Positions 34,932 through 43,963 of a stretch of 64,000 nucleotides of DNA are shown here, one piece after another (the first letter of the stretch is position 1; each line of letters begins with the position of its first letter). Position numbers and translations under genes: made by a program. Where the stretch lies: NCBI RefSeq assembly GCF_002091715.1, contig NZ_BDAG01000020.1:1-64000 (forward strand), read 5' to 3'. Source of the DNA: Pseudomonas migulae NBRC 103157 (lineage in GTDB: Bacteria > Pseudomonadota > Gammaproteobacteria > Pseudomonadales > Pseudomonadaceae). A model generated the notes under the pieces. It searched no databases, was not told the DNA's origin, and was given only the letters and a program-made list of their open reading frames with translations.

Positions 34932-36269
34932 CTAACTGGCTGTCGCCAACAACAAATCCATCACCGAACGACCATGCCCCCGGCTCTTGCCATGCTCATA
35001 CAATGACCCGGCAATCTCATCCGCACGAATCGGCAGGATCGACAACAGGGTGTCGCTCAAACCATGGCTCGCCTGGCAGAAGCCCTGCATGTAGATGCCG
35101 GCCTTGCAGCGTTCGTCGGTGATCAGTTTGTAGTTGCGGTCCACCTCGAATTCACCGAGGTATTGCTCCAGCGGCGCCAACAGTTTGCGGTGCATCTGAC
35201 GTTCATAACCGGTGGCCAGTACCACGGCGTCGTAATGACGGACCGTGACTTCACCGGTCGCATTGTTACGCAGGGCCAGTTCGATGCCGCGCTCGTTGGC
35301 AGTGGCCTTTTCGATAGTGGTCAGGGTACGGAAGGCATGACGGGCAATGCCCGAGACTTTCTGGCGATAGAAGATGCCGTAGATGCGTTCGATCAGGTCA
35401 ATGTCCACCACCGAATAGTTGGTGTTGTGGTACTCGTTGACCAGACGCTCACGCTCGCTGCTCGCCTGCTGGAACACCAGGTCGGTGAATTCCGGCGAGA
35501 ACACTTCGTTGACGAACGGGCTATCGTCCGCCGGCTTCAGCGCCGAACCGCGCAGGATCATGTCCACCTGCACCGACGGGAAGCTGTCGTTCAGATCGAT
35601 GAAGGCTTCCGCCGCGCTCTGCCCGCCACCGATGATCGCAATGCTCATCGGTTGATTGTTCACGCATGGCTGCTTGGCCATCTGCGCCAGGTACTGCGAG
35701 TGGTGGAACACCCGGCCGTCATCCTTCAGCGCCTTGAACGCTTCGGGAATGCGCGGTGTACCACCGGCGCTGACCACCACCGAACGGGCAGTGCGCACGT
35801 GTTGCTGGCCCTGGGTATCGCGGGAGATCACACGCAGCGCTTCGACCTGCTGGTTGTGCAACACCGGCTCGATGGTCAGCACTTCTTCGCCATAACGGCT
35901 CTGTTCGGCAAACTGCCCGGCGACCCAGCACAGGTAGTCGTTGTACTCCATGCGGCACGGATAGAAGGTGCCGAGGTTGATGAAGTCCACCAGACGGCCG
36001 TGGTGCTTGAGGTAGTTGACGAAGGAATACGGGCTGGTCGGGTTGCGCAGGGTCACCAGGTCCTTGAGGAAGGAGATCTGCAATTCGCTCTGGGTCACCA
36101 GGGTGTTGCCGTGCCAGCGATAGTCCGCCTGCTTGTCGAGAAACAGAACATCCAGCTCGCCCTGACTCGGCCCGCGCTCTTGCAGAGCGATGGCCAACGC
36201 CAGGTTCGAAGGGCCGAAACCGACGCCGATCAGGTCGTGAACGATGGGCGATGCAATTGCCTGTGTCAT
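34932..36269 (-). CDS. pvdA: L-ornithine N5-monooxygenase
   Basis: PvdA hydroxylates ornithine on its side-chain nitrogen with FAD, NADPH and oxygen, the first step toward the hydroxamate group of pyoverdine. The 445 aa product has the FAD motif GVGFGPSNLALAIAL (about residue 16), the substrate/FAD segment LQISFLKDLVTLRNPTSPY and the NADPH motif IAIIGGGQSAAEAF (about residue 212). VVLATGYE lies near residue 365. The start at 36269 gives the usual family length; the frame stays open 42 codons further upstream, through the promoter. A PvdS-type box lies 96 bp upstream. Confidence 0.96.
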   Translation of the reverse strand: MTQAIASPIVHDLIGVGFGPSNLALAIALQERGPSQGELDVLFLDKQADYRWHGNTLVTQSELQISFLKDLVTLRNPTSPYSFVNYLKHHGRLVDFINLGTFYPCRMEYNDYLCWVAGQFAEQSRYGEEVLTIEPVLHNQQVEALRVISRDTQGQQHVRTARSVVVSAGGTPRIPEAFKALKDDGRVFHHSQYLAQMAKQPCVNNQPMSIAIIGGGQSAAEAFIDLNDSFPSVQVDMILRGSALKPADDSPFVNEVFSPEFTDLVFQQASSERERLVNEYHNTNYSVVDIDLIERIYGIFYRQKVSGIARHAFRTLTTIEKATANERGIELALRNNATGEVTVRHYDAVVLATGYERQMHRKLLAPLEQYLGEFEVDRNYKLITDERCKAGIYMQGFCQASHGLSDTLLSILPIRADEIAGSLYEHGKSRGHGRSVMDLLLATAS

Positions 36270-36364
36270 TTCCAGTGTCCTCTGGATGAACCCCTCAACA
36301 AGGGGAGGAAGCCTAAGTGACCTGGCGATCCTTGGGAGCACAGCAGGTCGTCTGTTGAGTAGGA

Positions 36365-36388
36365 ACGAGGACAATGAAATAAAATTTA
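36365..36388 (-). promoter_or_regulatory. PvdS iron-starvation box for pvdA
   Basis: On the minus strand this reads TAAAT-N16-CGT, the exact consensus recognised by the sigma factor PvdS. It lies in the gap between the fpvI stop and the pvdA start, so pvdA has its own iron-starvation promoter. Confidence 0.88.
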
Positions 36389-36399
36389 ACAACAAACGC

Positions 36400-36879
36400 T
36401 CAGTGGGCGTCCCATTGCAGCATCCGCACCCGGCAATGCTTCATCGCATTGACGATGTGCTTTTCCACCAACGCGCGGGAAATGCCCAGGTGTTCGGCGA
36501 TCTCCGAATGTGACAGGCCTTCAATCTTGCGCAGCAGGAAACTCTCACGGCACAGCCGTGGCAACTCCGCCAACGCACGCTGGAGCATCTCCAGGCGCTG
36601 GCCGTGATCGAGGCAGTTGTGAGGGGACGGGGTGAAGTAGCGCTCTTCGTTGTCGAGCACTTCCAGCGATTCGACCTGACGCAAGGCATTGCGCCGATGG
36701 TCGTCGATCACCAGGTTCAGCGCGGTGCGATACAGGAAAGCCCGGGGCTGCTCGATCGGCGTGTCGCTGGAACGTTCCAGGACCCGCACATAAGCGTCAT
36801 GCACCACATCTTCGGCCACCTGACGGTTGCCCAGCTTGGCGTTGAGGAAACACACCAGCTCGCGATAGTAGTTTTCCAA
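36400..36879 (-). CDS. fpvI: ECF sigma factor FpvI
   Basis: FpvI is the iron-starvation sigma factor that transcribes the pyoverdine receptor gene fpvA when ferripyoverdine is bound. The 159 aa length is that of P. aeruginosa FpvI, and the position next to pvdA is the same. Region 2 is VAEDVVHDAYVRVLER with ALNLVIDDHRR; region 4 is RESFLLRKIEGLSHSEIAEH with SRALVEKHI. The start is a TTG with GGGAG seven bases before it; the nearby ATG at 36883 is in another frame. A Fur-box-like sequence lies about 100 bp upstream. The anti-sigma gene fpvR, which normally follows, is absent. Confidence 0.9.
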   Translation of the reverse strand: MENYYRELVCFLNAKLGNRQVAEDVVHDAYVRVLERSSDTPIEQPRAFLYRTALNLVIDDHRRNALRQVESLEVLDNEERYFTPSPHNCLDHGQRLEMLQRALAELPRLCRESFLLRKIEGLSHSEIAEHLGISRALVEKHIVNAMKHCRVRMLQWDAH

Positions 36880-36980
36880 CCATGACTCCCGGCCGCAGGG
36901 GTGCGGTTTCTATCCTTGAGCCACCGCAACGACTGCCGAAATGGGCAGTGGCACGATAGTGGCAATTCGAGTGTGTAATT

Positions 36981-36999
36981 TATAGTAATTCTCATATAG
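36981..36999 (-). promoter_or_regulatory. Fur box before fpvI
   Basis: On the minus strand the sequence CTATATGAGAATTACTATA matches the core of the Fur consensus (TGA-AAT-A-TAT positions) about 100 bp from the fpvI start. Iron repression of fpvI is known in P. aeruginosa. Confidence 0.6.
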
Positions 37000-37094
37000 A
37001 TTTAAAGTATTGCTTCAATTTGCCCGATAAATAGTCTTCGATCTGTTTAAAACTCACTGCTTGCAACCGGCTATTTTATGCACCCGATCCCCCC

Positions 37095-37193
37095 GTAGGA
37101 GCCGGCTTGCTGGCGATGGTCGTTAGCGATAACGCGTTCTGCCTGAATCAACGCGGCGCACTTTCGTCCATCGCCAGCAAGCCGGCTCCTACA
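37095..37193. repeat. paired REP palindrome (GGAGCCGGCTTGCTGGCGA family)
   Basis: GTAGGAGCCGGCTTGCTGGC and its inverse flank about 55 bp in the divergent fpvI-pvdR gap of 514 bp. Apart from this, the Fur box and the PvdS box, I see nothing else in that gap, including no trace of fpvR. Confidence 0.85.
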
Positions 37194-37261
37194 ACGTTTT
37201 GTGTTGTGAATATGATCCCAGCCGCTCCCGCAATGTGATTGTGTCGGCTTGTGTCGAGGGC

Positions 37262-37285
37262 TAAATTCCTCGCCGCGTCCCTCGT
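37262..37285 (+). promoter_or_regulatory. PvdS iron-starvation box for pvdRT-opmQ
   Basis: TAAAT-N16-CGT, exact, 109 bp before the pvdR start. It is the probable promoter of the three-gene export operon. Confidence 0.85.
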
Positions 37286-37393
37286 TTACAGGACAGCTCC
37301 CCGTCTCTGTCGGCTTCCCGACAGCGTTCAACTGTTGCCGAATTTCGTGCGCAGGCTGAGCGACGGGCCGATATCCATTGGCCGGAACCCTGC

Positions 37394-38566
37394 ATGAAAC
37401 GTCCCCGACAGACCCGACGCGCCCTGCTTGTAGCGCTTTGCCTGATCCCCGTTATCGCTGTGGCTGCCTGGCAGGTCATCCCGCCCGGCCGCGACAAATT
37501 CGCCACTGTGCAAGTCAGCCGCGGCGACATCGAAAGCAGCGTCACGGCCCTCGGCACCCTGCAACCTCGACGCTACGTGGACGTCGGTGCGCAGGCGTCC
37601 GGGCAGATCCAGAAGATCCATGTGGACGTCGGTGATGTGATCAAGGAAGGCCAGTTGCTGGTGGAAATCGATCCGTCCACGCAACAGGCCAAACTCGACG
37701 CCGGGCGATTCTCGATTGAAAACCTCAAGGCCCAACTCGAGGAACAGCGGGCGCAACACGAACTGGCCCGGCAAAAATTCCAGCGTCAGCAGAACCTCAA
37801 GGCCGGCGGTGCCACCCGCGAAGAAGACGTGCAAACCGCCCAGGCAGAACTGCGCGCCACCCAGGCGCGCATCGACATGTTCCAGGCGCAGATCCGCCAG
37901 GCCCAGGCCAGCCTGCGCAGCGATCAGGCCGAGCTCGGCTACACGCGCATTTACGCACCGATGTCCGGCACCGTTGTTGCACTCGATGCCCGTGAAGGCC
38001 AGACCCTGAATGCGCAACAGCAAACGCCGTTGATCCTGCGCATCGCCAAGTTGTCGCCGATGACCGTCTGGGCCGAAGTCTCGGAAGCCGACATCGGTCA
38101 CGTCAAACCCGGCATGACCGCCTGGTTCACCACACTCAGCGGCGGCAAGCGTCGCTGGAGCAGCACCGTGCGGCAAATTCTGCCGGTGCCGCCCAAGCCG
38201 TTGGACCAGACCAGCCAGGGAGGCGGCAGCCCGGCCAGCTCGAGCAAAAGCGGCAGCGCCCGCGTGGTGCTGTACACCGTGTTGCTCGACGTCGACAACG
38301 CTGATAACGCGCTGATGGCGGAAATGACCACCCAGGTGTTCTTCGTTTCCGACCAGGCAAAAGGCGTGCTCACCGCGCCCGTCGCCGCGTTGCAAGGCGG
38401 TACGCAACCGAACATCCAGACCGCTCGGGTCGTGGCCAAAAACGGTGCTATCGAGCAACGCGAGGTGCGTACGGGGATAAGCGATCGCCTGCGGGTGCAA
38501 ATCCTTGACGGCCTGCAGGAAGGCGATCACCTGTTGATCGGCCCGGCCGACGGGAGTGGCGGCTGA
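37394..38566 (+). CDS. pvdR: pyoverdine export adaptor PvdR
   Basis: This MacA-type periplasmic adaptor of the PvdRT-OpmQ tripartite pump exports newly made pyoverdine and recycles it from the periplasm. The 390 aa product has an N-terminal anchor (residues about 8-26) and lipoyl halves around QVSRGDIESSVTALGTLQPR and YTRIYAPMSGTVVALDAREG. A coiled-coil hairpin (about 95-165) and a beta-barrel domain with a Ser/Gly-rich insertion near residue 280 complete it. The pvdT start abuts its stop. Confidence 0.95.
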   Translation: MKRPRQTRRALLVALCLIPVIAVAAWQVIPPGRDKFATVQVSRGDIESSVTALGTLQPRRYVDVGAQASGQIQKIHVDVGDVIKEGQLLVEIDPSTQQAKLDAGRFSIENLKAQLEEQRAQHELARQKFQRQQNLKAGGATREEDVQTAQAELRATQARIDMFQAQIRQAQASLRSDQAELGYTRIYAPMSGTVVALDAREGQTLNAQQQTPLILRIAKLSPMTVWAEVSEADIGHVKPGMTAWFTTLSGGKRRWSSTVRQILPVPPKPLDQTSQGGGSPASSSKSGSARVVLYTVLLDVDNADNALMAEMTTQVFFVSDQAKGVLTAPVAALQGGTQPNIQTARVVAKNGAIEQREVRTGISDRLRVQILDGLQEGDHLLIGPADGSGG

Positions 38567-40540
38567 ATGCTGACGCCCCTGATCGACCTGCAGGACATCC
38601 GCAAATCCTACGGCGGCGGCGATTCACCACAGGTTCACGTGTTGCGCGGCATCGACCTGTCGATCCATGCCGGTGAATTCGTGGCGATTGTCGGCGCCTC
38701 CGGTTCCGGCAAATCGACGCTGATGAATATCCTCGGCTGCCTCGACCGCCCGACCTCGGGCGAATACCGTTTCGCCGGGGAAAACGTCGCCGCCCTCGAC
38801 AGCGACGAACTGGCCTGGCTGCGTCGCGAAGCCTTTGGCTTTGTGTTCCAGGGCTACCACCTGATCCCGTCCGGCTCGGCCCAGGAAAACGTCGAGATGC
38901 CGGCGATCTACGCAGGCTTGCCGGCTGCCGAACGCCACGCCCGCGCCGCCGCCCTGCTCGACCGCCTCGGCCTGGCCTCGCGCACCGGCAACCGCCCGCA
39001 TCAACTCTCCGGCGGCCAACAGCAACGCGTCTCCATCGCCCGTGCCTTGATGAACGGCGGCCACATCATCCTCGCCGACGAACCTACCGGCGCCCTCGAC
39101 AGCCACAGCGGCGCCGAGGTCATGACCCTGCTCGATGAACTGGCGAGCCAGGGCCACGTGGTCATCCTCATCACCCACGACCGCGAAGTCGCGGCCCGGG
39201 CCAAACGCATCATCGAAATCCGCGACGGGTTGATCATCAGCGACAGCGCCCATGACAACCCGGACGTGCAAACCTCGGCCAACCCCGGCGCCCTGCAAGC
39301 GGTCGATCTGCGCAAGCGCCTGAGCGAAGGCGCTGAAGCCACCGGGGCCTGGAAAGGCGAACTGGTGGACGCCGTGCATGCCGCGTGGCGGGTGATGTGG
39401 ATCAACAAGTTCCGCACCGCCCTGACGCTGCTCGGGATCATCATCGGCGTCGCATCAGTGGTGGTGATGCTGGCCGTTGGCGAGGGCAGCAAGCGTCAGG
39501 TGATGGCGCAAATGGGCGCGTTCGGCTCGAACATCATTTACCTCAGCGGCTCGGCCCCGAACCCGCGAACGCCGCCGGGCATCATCACCCTCGATGACGT
39601 CGCGGCGGTGGGCAGCCTGCCGCAGGTGACGCGCATCATGCCGGTCAACGGCGAGGAAGCCGGGGTGCGCTTCGGCAACCTCGACCACTTGAGCTACGTC
39701 GGCGGCAACGACACCAACTTCCCGGCGATCTTCAATTGGCCCGTGGTGGAAGGCAGCTATTTCACCCAGGACGATGAACGCAACGCAGCGGCTGTCGCGG
39801 TGATCGGCCACAAGGTGCGGACCAAACTGCTCAAGGACGTGGCCAACCCGATCGGCCAATACATCCTGATCGAAAACGTGCCGTTCCAGGTGGTCGGCGT
39901 GCTCGCGGAAAAAGGTGCCAGCTCCGGCGACACCGACAGCGACGACCGCATCGCCATCCCGTATTCCGCCGCCAGCGTCCGGCTGTTCGGCACTCACAAC
40001 CCCGAATACGTGGCCATTGCGGCAGCTGATGCGCGCAAGGTCAAAGAAACAGAAATGGCCATCGAACAGCTGATGTTGCGCCTGCACGACGGCAAGAAGG
40101 ATTTCGAGCTGACCAACAACGCAGCAATGATCCAGGCCGAAGCACGCACGCAAAATACCCTGTCGCTGATGCTCGGTTCGATCGCCGCGATTTCGCTGCT
40201 GGTGGGCGGGATTGGCGTGATGAACATCATGCTCATGACCGTGCGCGAACGCACCCGCGAGATCGGCATCCGCATGGCCACCGGCGCCCGACAGCGCGAC
40301 ATCCTGCGCCAGTTCCTCACCGAAGCGGTGATGCTTTCGGTGGTCGGCGGCCTCGCCGGCATTGCCCTCGCGTTGATCGTCGGCGGCGTGCTGATCCTCA
40401 GCGAAGTCGCGGTCGCGTTTTCTTTGATAGCGGTACTCGGTGCCTTCGGCTGCGCCTTGGTCACCGGTGTTGTCTTCGGCTTCATGCCGGCTCGCAAAGC
40501 TGCCCGGCTCGACCCGGTCACGGCCCTTACCAGTGAATGA
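38567..40540 (+). CDS. pvdT: pyoverdine export ABC permease/ATPase PvdT
   Basis: This MacB-type half-transporter (657 aa) has an N-terminal ATPase: Walker A in GASGSGKST (about residue 47), the signature LSGGQQQR (about 147) and Walker B in [11 protein letters not shown] (about 167). One membrane helix is near residue 285, followed by a large periplasmic domain and three C-terminal helices (about 535-650) with the FtsX motif [17 protein letters not shown]. It starts directly after the pvdR stop. Confidence 0.95.
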   Translation: MLTPLIDLQDIRKSYGGGDSPQVHVLRGIDLSIHAGEFVAIVGASGSGKSTLMNILGCLDRPTSGEYRFAGENVAALDSDELAWLRREAFGFVFQGYHLIPSGSAQENVEMPAIYAGLPAAERHARAAALLDRLGLASRTGNRPHQLSGGQQQRVSIARALMNGGHIILADEPTGALDSHSGAEVMTLLDELASQGHVVILITHDREVAARAKRIIEIRDGLIISDSAHDNPDVQTSANPGALQAVDLRKRLSEGAEATGAWKGELVDAVHAAWRVMWINKFRTALTLLGIIIGVASVVVMLAVGEGSKRQVMAQMGAFGSNIIYLSGSAPNPRTPPGIITLDDVAAVGSLPQVTRIMPVNGEEAGVRFGNLDHLSYVGGNDTNFPAIFNWPVVEGSYFTQDDERNAAAVAVIGHKVRTKLLKDVANPIGQYILIENVPFQVVGVLAEKGASSGDTDSDDRIAIPYSAASVRLFGTHNPEYVAIAAADARKVKETEMAIEQLMLRLHDGKKDFELTNNAAMIQAEARTQNTLSLMLGSIAAISLLVGGIGVMNIMLMTVRERTREIGIRMATGARQRDILRQFLTEAVMLSVVGGLAGIALALIVGGVLILSEVAVAFSLIAVLGAFGCALVTGVVFGFMPARKAARLDPVTALTSE

Positions 40541-40547
40541 TCGATCT

Positions 40548-41942
40548 ATGAAAGCGCCACTCAGCCTGTTGACCCTCTGCGTGTTGCTCAGTGCGTGCGC
40601 CAGCCCGGACCCGCGTCAGGACAGTGGCCTGCAGCCGCCGCCCGCCTGGCATTCGGCGCACAGTGAAAACGCCGTGTTGAGCAACGCCCGGTGGTGGACG
40701 CACTTTGGCAGCCCGCAGCTCGATCAACTGATTGAACAGGCCCGCGTCGGCAGTTATGACCTGGCGGCCGCACTGGCCCGGGTGCGCCAAGCAGAGGCCA
40801 CCACCGTGATCGCCGGCGGCTCGCTGTTACCGGAAGTGAAGGCCGCAGGGAACGCCAATCGCCAGAAGCTGATGCGCGGCAACGGCTACAGCCAACTGGA
40901 CGCCGACGACAGCAACAAGGCCGTGGATTACTTCGACGCCAGCCTCAGCGCCAGTTATGAAATCGATTTCTGGGGCGGCCAGCGCGCCTCCCGCGACAGT
41001 GCGCAATTCAGCCTGCGGGCCAGTGAATTCGATCGCGACACGGTGGAATTGACGCTGCTCAGCGCTGTCGCCAGCACCTATGCGCAAGCCCTGTCGCTGC
41101 AAGAGCAGCACCGTATCGCGCAGCTCAATCTGGCGAACGCGCAAAAGGTCTTGAGCCTGGTACAAACCCGCTTCGACTCAGGCTCGGCCACCGCCCTGGA
41201 GTTGGCCCAGCAAAAGAGCCTGGTGGCCGCGCAACAACGGCAGCTGCCACTGATGCAGCAACAAACCGACGAAGCGCGGATCACTCTCGCGGCCCTCCTC
41301 GGCCGTCCGGTTCAGGAGTTGAAGCTCGACGATCAGCGCTTCGACCAGCTCAATTGGCCGGCCATCGGCGCGGGCGTGCCCAGCGACTTGCTCAACCGCC
41401 GCCCGGACATCGCTCGCGCCGAAGCGCAGTTGGCAGCCGCACACGCCGATGTGACCGTGGCCCGGGCGAAAATGCTGCCCACAGTGACCTTGAGCGCCCA
41501 GATCGGTTCTGGCGCCGATACCTTCAACGATGTGCTGCGCAGCCCGTTCTACAACCTCACCGCCGGATTGGTCGCGCCGATTTTCAACAACGGCCGTCTC
41601 GGCGCCGAACGCGACAAAGCCACGGCCCGTCAGGAAGAACTGCTGGAAACCTACCGTGGCGCAATCATCAACGGCTTTGCCGACGTGGAAAAAGCCCTGA
41701 CCGGTATTCGCGGACTGGACGCCCAGCGCCAATGGCAGAGTGAAGAGTTGAACCAGGCGCAAACGGCTTTCGACATTGCGCAAAGCCGCTATCAGGCCGG
41801 GGCCGAGGATTTGCTGACGGTGCTGGAAACCCAGCGCGCGCTGTATGCCGCGCAGGATTTGAATGTGCAGCTGCGTCTGGCGAGGTTGCAGGCGAGTGTT
41901 GCGTTGTACAAGGCGCTTGGGGGTGGGTGGCAGGTTTTATAG
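40548..41942 (+). CDS. opmQ: outer-membrane channel lipoprotein OpmQ
   Basis: This TolC/NodT-type outer-membrane factor (464 aa) completes the PvdRT-OpmQ pump. The lipobox is LLSAC (Cys about residue 18). Two outer-membrane efflux repeats cover about residues 60-250 and 270-460, with typical LNRRPDIARAEAQLAAAHAD and SRYQAGAEDLLTVLETQRAL. The start at 40548 gives a correct lipoprotein signal; the open frame extends into pvdT. It begins 7 bp after pvdT. Confidence 0.94.
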   Translation: MKAPLSLLTLCVLLSACASPDPRQDSGLQPPPAWHSAHSENAVLSNARWWTHFGSPQLDQLIEQARVGSYDLAAALARVRQAEATTVIAGGSLLPEVKAAGNANRQKLMRGNGYSQLDADDSNKAVDYFDASLSASYEIDFWGGQRASRDSAQFSLRASEFDRDTVELTLLSAVASTYAQALSLQEQHRIAQLNLANAQKVLSLVQTRFDSGSATALELAQQKSLVAAQQRQLPLMQQQTDEARITLAALLGRPVQELKLDDQRFDQLNWPAIGAGVPSDLLNRRPDIARAEAQLAAAHADVTVARAKMLPTVTLSAQIGSGADTFNDVLRSPFYNLTAGLVAPIFNNGRLGAERDKATARQEELLETYRGAIINGFADVEKALTGIRGLDAQRQWQSEELNQAQTAFDIAQSRYQAGAEDLLTVLETQRALYAAQDLNVQLRLARLQASVALYKALGGGWQVL

Positions 41943-41966
41943 ATTGCGGTGTCTGTCAGGCTGCCT

Positions 41967-42036
41967 TCGCGAGCAAGCCCGCGCCCACATTAGCCCTGCA
42001 TGCACAGGTCCATTGTGGGAGCGGGCTTGCTCGCGA
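41967..42036. repeat. paired REP palindrome (GGGAGCGGGCTTGCTCGCGA family)
   Basis: TCGCGAGCAAGCCCGCGCCC and the opposing GGGAGCGGGCTTGCTCGCGA flank about 30 bp between the convergent opmQ and pvdP genes. Confidence 0.85.
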
Positions 42037-42060
42037 AGAACGATAACGCAGTTCCCCTGA

Positions 42061-43689
42061 TTAACTGGTCATCGGCTTGGCCTTCAGATTCCGCGCATAC
42101 CACGGCCGTTGCGGCACTTTGCGGAACAGATCCTCCAGTTTCTTCTCGTCTTCGCCAAAGGTGATCCGCAGCGCCAGCTTCATGGTTTCCGGGTCCATTT
42201 CCACCGACTTGCCCGCCTGCAACCCCGGCGTGGTGTTGCAGCCATGGGTACTCGGGCCAAGCCACGGATCGTCGATCTCGACCCAGCGACCGGGCGCAAA
42301 CCACGGCACGCCCTGGACCTCCAACCGACTCACCTCACCCGGATGAAAGCGCTCGTGCGCGCGGAACCAGTCTTCTAGACGGTCATCGATCCAGCCATGG
42401 AAATGCCAGAACACCGGGTTCACATGGGAGGAAAACGGGTCGCCAAGGAAGTCGTTTTCCGCTGTGAACCAACGCGCGGAGAAGTCCGCAGTGTCACGGG
42501 CAAACGGCACAGGCTGCCCGTTGGACGGGTCGCGGGGCACCGATGCCCAGCGCATGTGCAGCCAGTCATGTAGGCCCAGCTCGACCTCGGAACCGAACTG
42601 CCCCAAGGTCAACTTCGACAAGTAACGCGGGTCACGGTAGCGCGATTCCCAGACCTGAAAATTGCTGTGGTAAGTCTCGGCAGTCTTGAGATCGGCGACC
42701 CACTGCGAATACTCGTCATCATCTTCGGCGCGCCAGGCCGGTGGCAGTGCGGTGCCGTCGTGGTTGTCGAAGTAACGGGCAAAGCCCTGGCGATCGCGCA
42801 CCAGCTCCGGTTGCGGCAACGGAAACTGCTGCCAGGACGGCAAATCCTGCAAGGAGCGCGCGGTGCCGAGCATATGGCGGTGCATGAAAAAAAAGTCGAT
42901 GCCCGAGCCGTTGCGATCCTTGCGCGGCCCGCGCGCATCGCGCTCCTTGTCGCGAAGCCCCGGTTGCCAGCCAATACCGCGCAAGGCGTTGCGTTTGTCT
43001 TCGGACAAGGTGTGCCATTTGTCTCGAGAAGCGTGCCAGAGCTGATGGAACAGGCGGTGCTCGGGCGAAATCAGCCACGCCAGCAACGCCGGCCCCAGGC
43101 CTGTGCGCTCCCGCGCCTCGGGGAACACTTGCTTGACCGCGACGAAACGATGGTCCTGAGCGGTCAAGGCCAGCGGACGATCCAGACGCAACACGCGCCC
43201 GCTCAAGGTGCCGCTGCCGGCATTGCCGAAGGCGGCCCAGACTTCGTCCAGTTTGAAAGTGAATTCGTAGTCCGGCGTCCCGGTCGGGGATCGGGTATCG
43301 ATCAAGCGCCAGCTCAACTCGGTGGTGTTCGTGCCGGCCAGGTCGCCGAGGACGCGATAGCGCGGCGTCGGTTCGCCGCGCAGCGCATCAAAGGTATCGA
43401 GAAAGCCATTGAGACCACGGCCCTTGTGACCGACGTCGAGCAACACCTGCAGCCCCTCGCGAGGCAAGCCGTCGAGCCCGGCGTCACGGCCTTCGAAACG
43501 AATGTTCCAGACGCCTTGCAGCGTATTGGCCAGACGTTGTCCGGCCACATCCGCGACGTCAAATGTGGCTTCGCCGGGGGTAATCGTCGGGTCCGGTCTT
43601 GTCAGTTCGCGATGCCCGTAATACGCCGCAGGCACGGCGGCGCCGGTCAGTGCCAGACCCGCCAGGAACCATCGTCGAGAAATCGTCAT
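42061..43689 (-). CDS. pvdP: pyoverdine maturation tyrosinase PvdP
   Basis: PvdP is the periplasmic copper tyrosinase that completes the fluorescent chromophore from ferribactin or dihydropyoverdine. The 542 aa start with a Tat signal (SRRWFLAGLALTG). Candidate copper ligands are in FFFMHRHMLG (about residue 285), LGLHDWLHMRW (about 387) and HVNPVFWHFHGWID (about 438), the usual paired-histidine pattern of type 3 copper centres. The ATG at 43689 follows AGGTAGGG and puts the twin arginines near the N-terminus; the frame extends 13 codons further. It is divergent from pvdM and has its own PvdS box. Confidence 0.94.
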   Translation of the reverse strand: MTISRRWFLAGLALTGAAVPAAYYGHRELTRPDPTITPGEATFDVADVAGQRLANTLQGVWNIRFEGRDAGLDGLPREGLQVLLDVGHKGRGLNGFLDTFDALRGEPTPRYRVLGDLAGTNTTELSWRLIDTRSPTGTPDYEFTFKLDEVWAAFGNAGSGTLSGRVLRLDRPLALTAQDHRFVAVKQVFPEARERTGLGPALLAWLISPEHRLFHQLWHASRDKWHTLSEDKRNALRGIGWQPGLRDKERDARGPRKDRNGSGIDFFFMHRHMLGTARSLQDLPSWQQFPLPQPELVRDRQGFARYFDNHDGTALPPAWRAEDDDEYSQWVADLKTAETYHSNFQVWESRYRDPRYLSKLTLGQFGSEVELGLHDWLHMRWASVPRDPSNGQPVPFARDTADFSARWFTAENDFLGDPFSSHVNPVFWHFHGWIDDRLEDWFRAHERFHPGEVSRLEVQGVPWFAPGRWVEIDDPWLGPSTHGCNTTPGLQAGKSVEMDPETMKLALRITFGEDEKKLEDLFRKVPQRPWYARNLKAKPMTS

Positions 43690-43734
43690 TGCCCTACCTG
43701 TGTCAGCCATGGAGCAGGCTTTATCCAAGCTAGA

Positions 43735-43758
43735 ACGTTCGTTGCCCCGACAAATTTA
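43735..43758 (-). promoter_or_regulatory. PvdS iron-starvation box for pvdP
   Basis: Minus-strand TAAAT-N16-CGT, exact consensus, ending 46 bp before the pvdP start. Confidence 0.88.
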
Positions 43759-43767
43759 GAAGCTTTC

Positions 43768-43867
43768 TGTAGGAGCGAGCTTGCTCGCGATGGACTCAAA
43801 AGCGCTGCGTTCATCCAGAAAACTCGTGTAATCGTTTACGTCCATCGCGAGCAAGCTCGCTACTACA
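43768..43867. repeat. paired REP palindrome (GGAGCGAGCTTGCTCGCGA family)
   Basis: TGTAGGAGCGAGCTTGCTCG and the opposing TCGCGAGCAAGCTCGCTACT arm flank about 55 bp. It sits between the two divergent PvdS promoters of pvdP and pvdM and may insulate them. The family also occurs at 56376-56475. Confidence 0.85.
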
Positions 43868-43882
43868 GTGGATCACCATCAC

Positions 43883-43906
43883 TAAATTTCTCACCCGGCC
43901 ACTCGT
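43883..43906 (+). promoter_or_regulatory. PvdS iron-starvation box for pvdMNO
   Basis: TAAAT-N16-CGT, exact, ending 58 bp before the pvdM start. It probably drives the pvdM-pvdN-pvdO operon. Confidence 0.88.
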
Positions 43907-43963
43907 TCTTCCCAGATAGCAAAGGCCCCCGCGCCTGCACCCCCGACGGCGAACCTGACTGAG

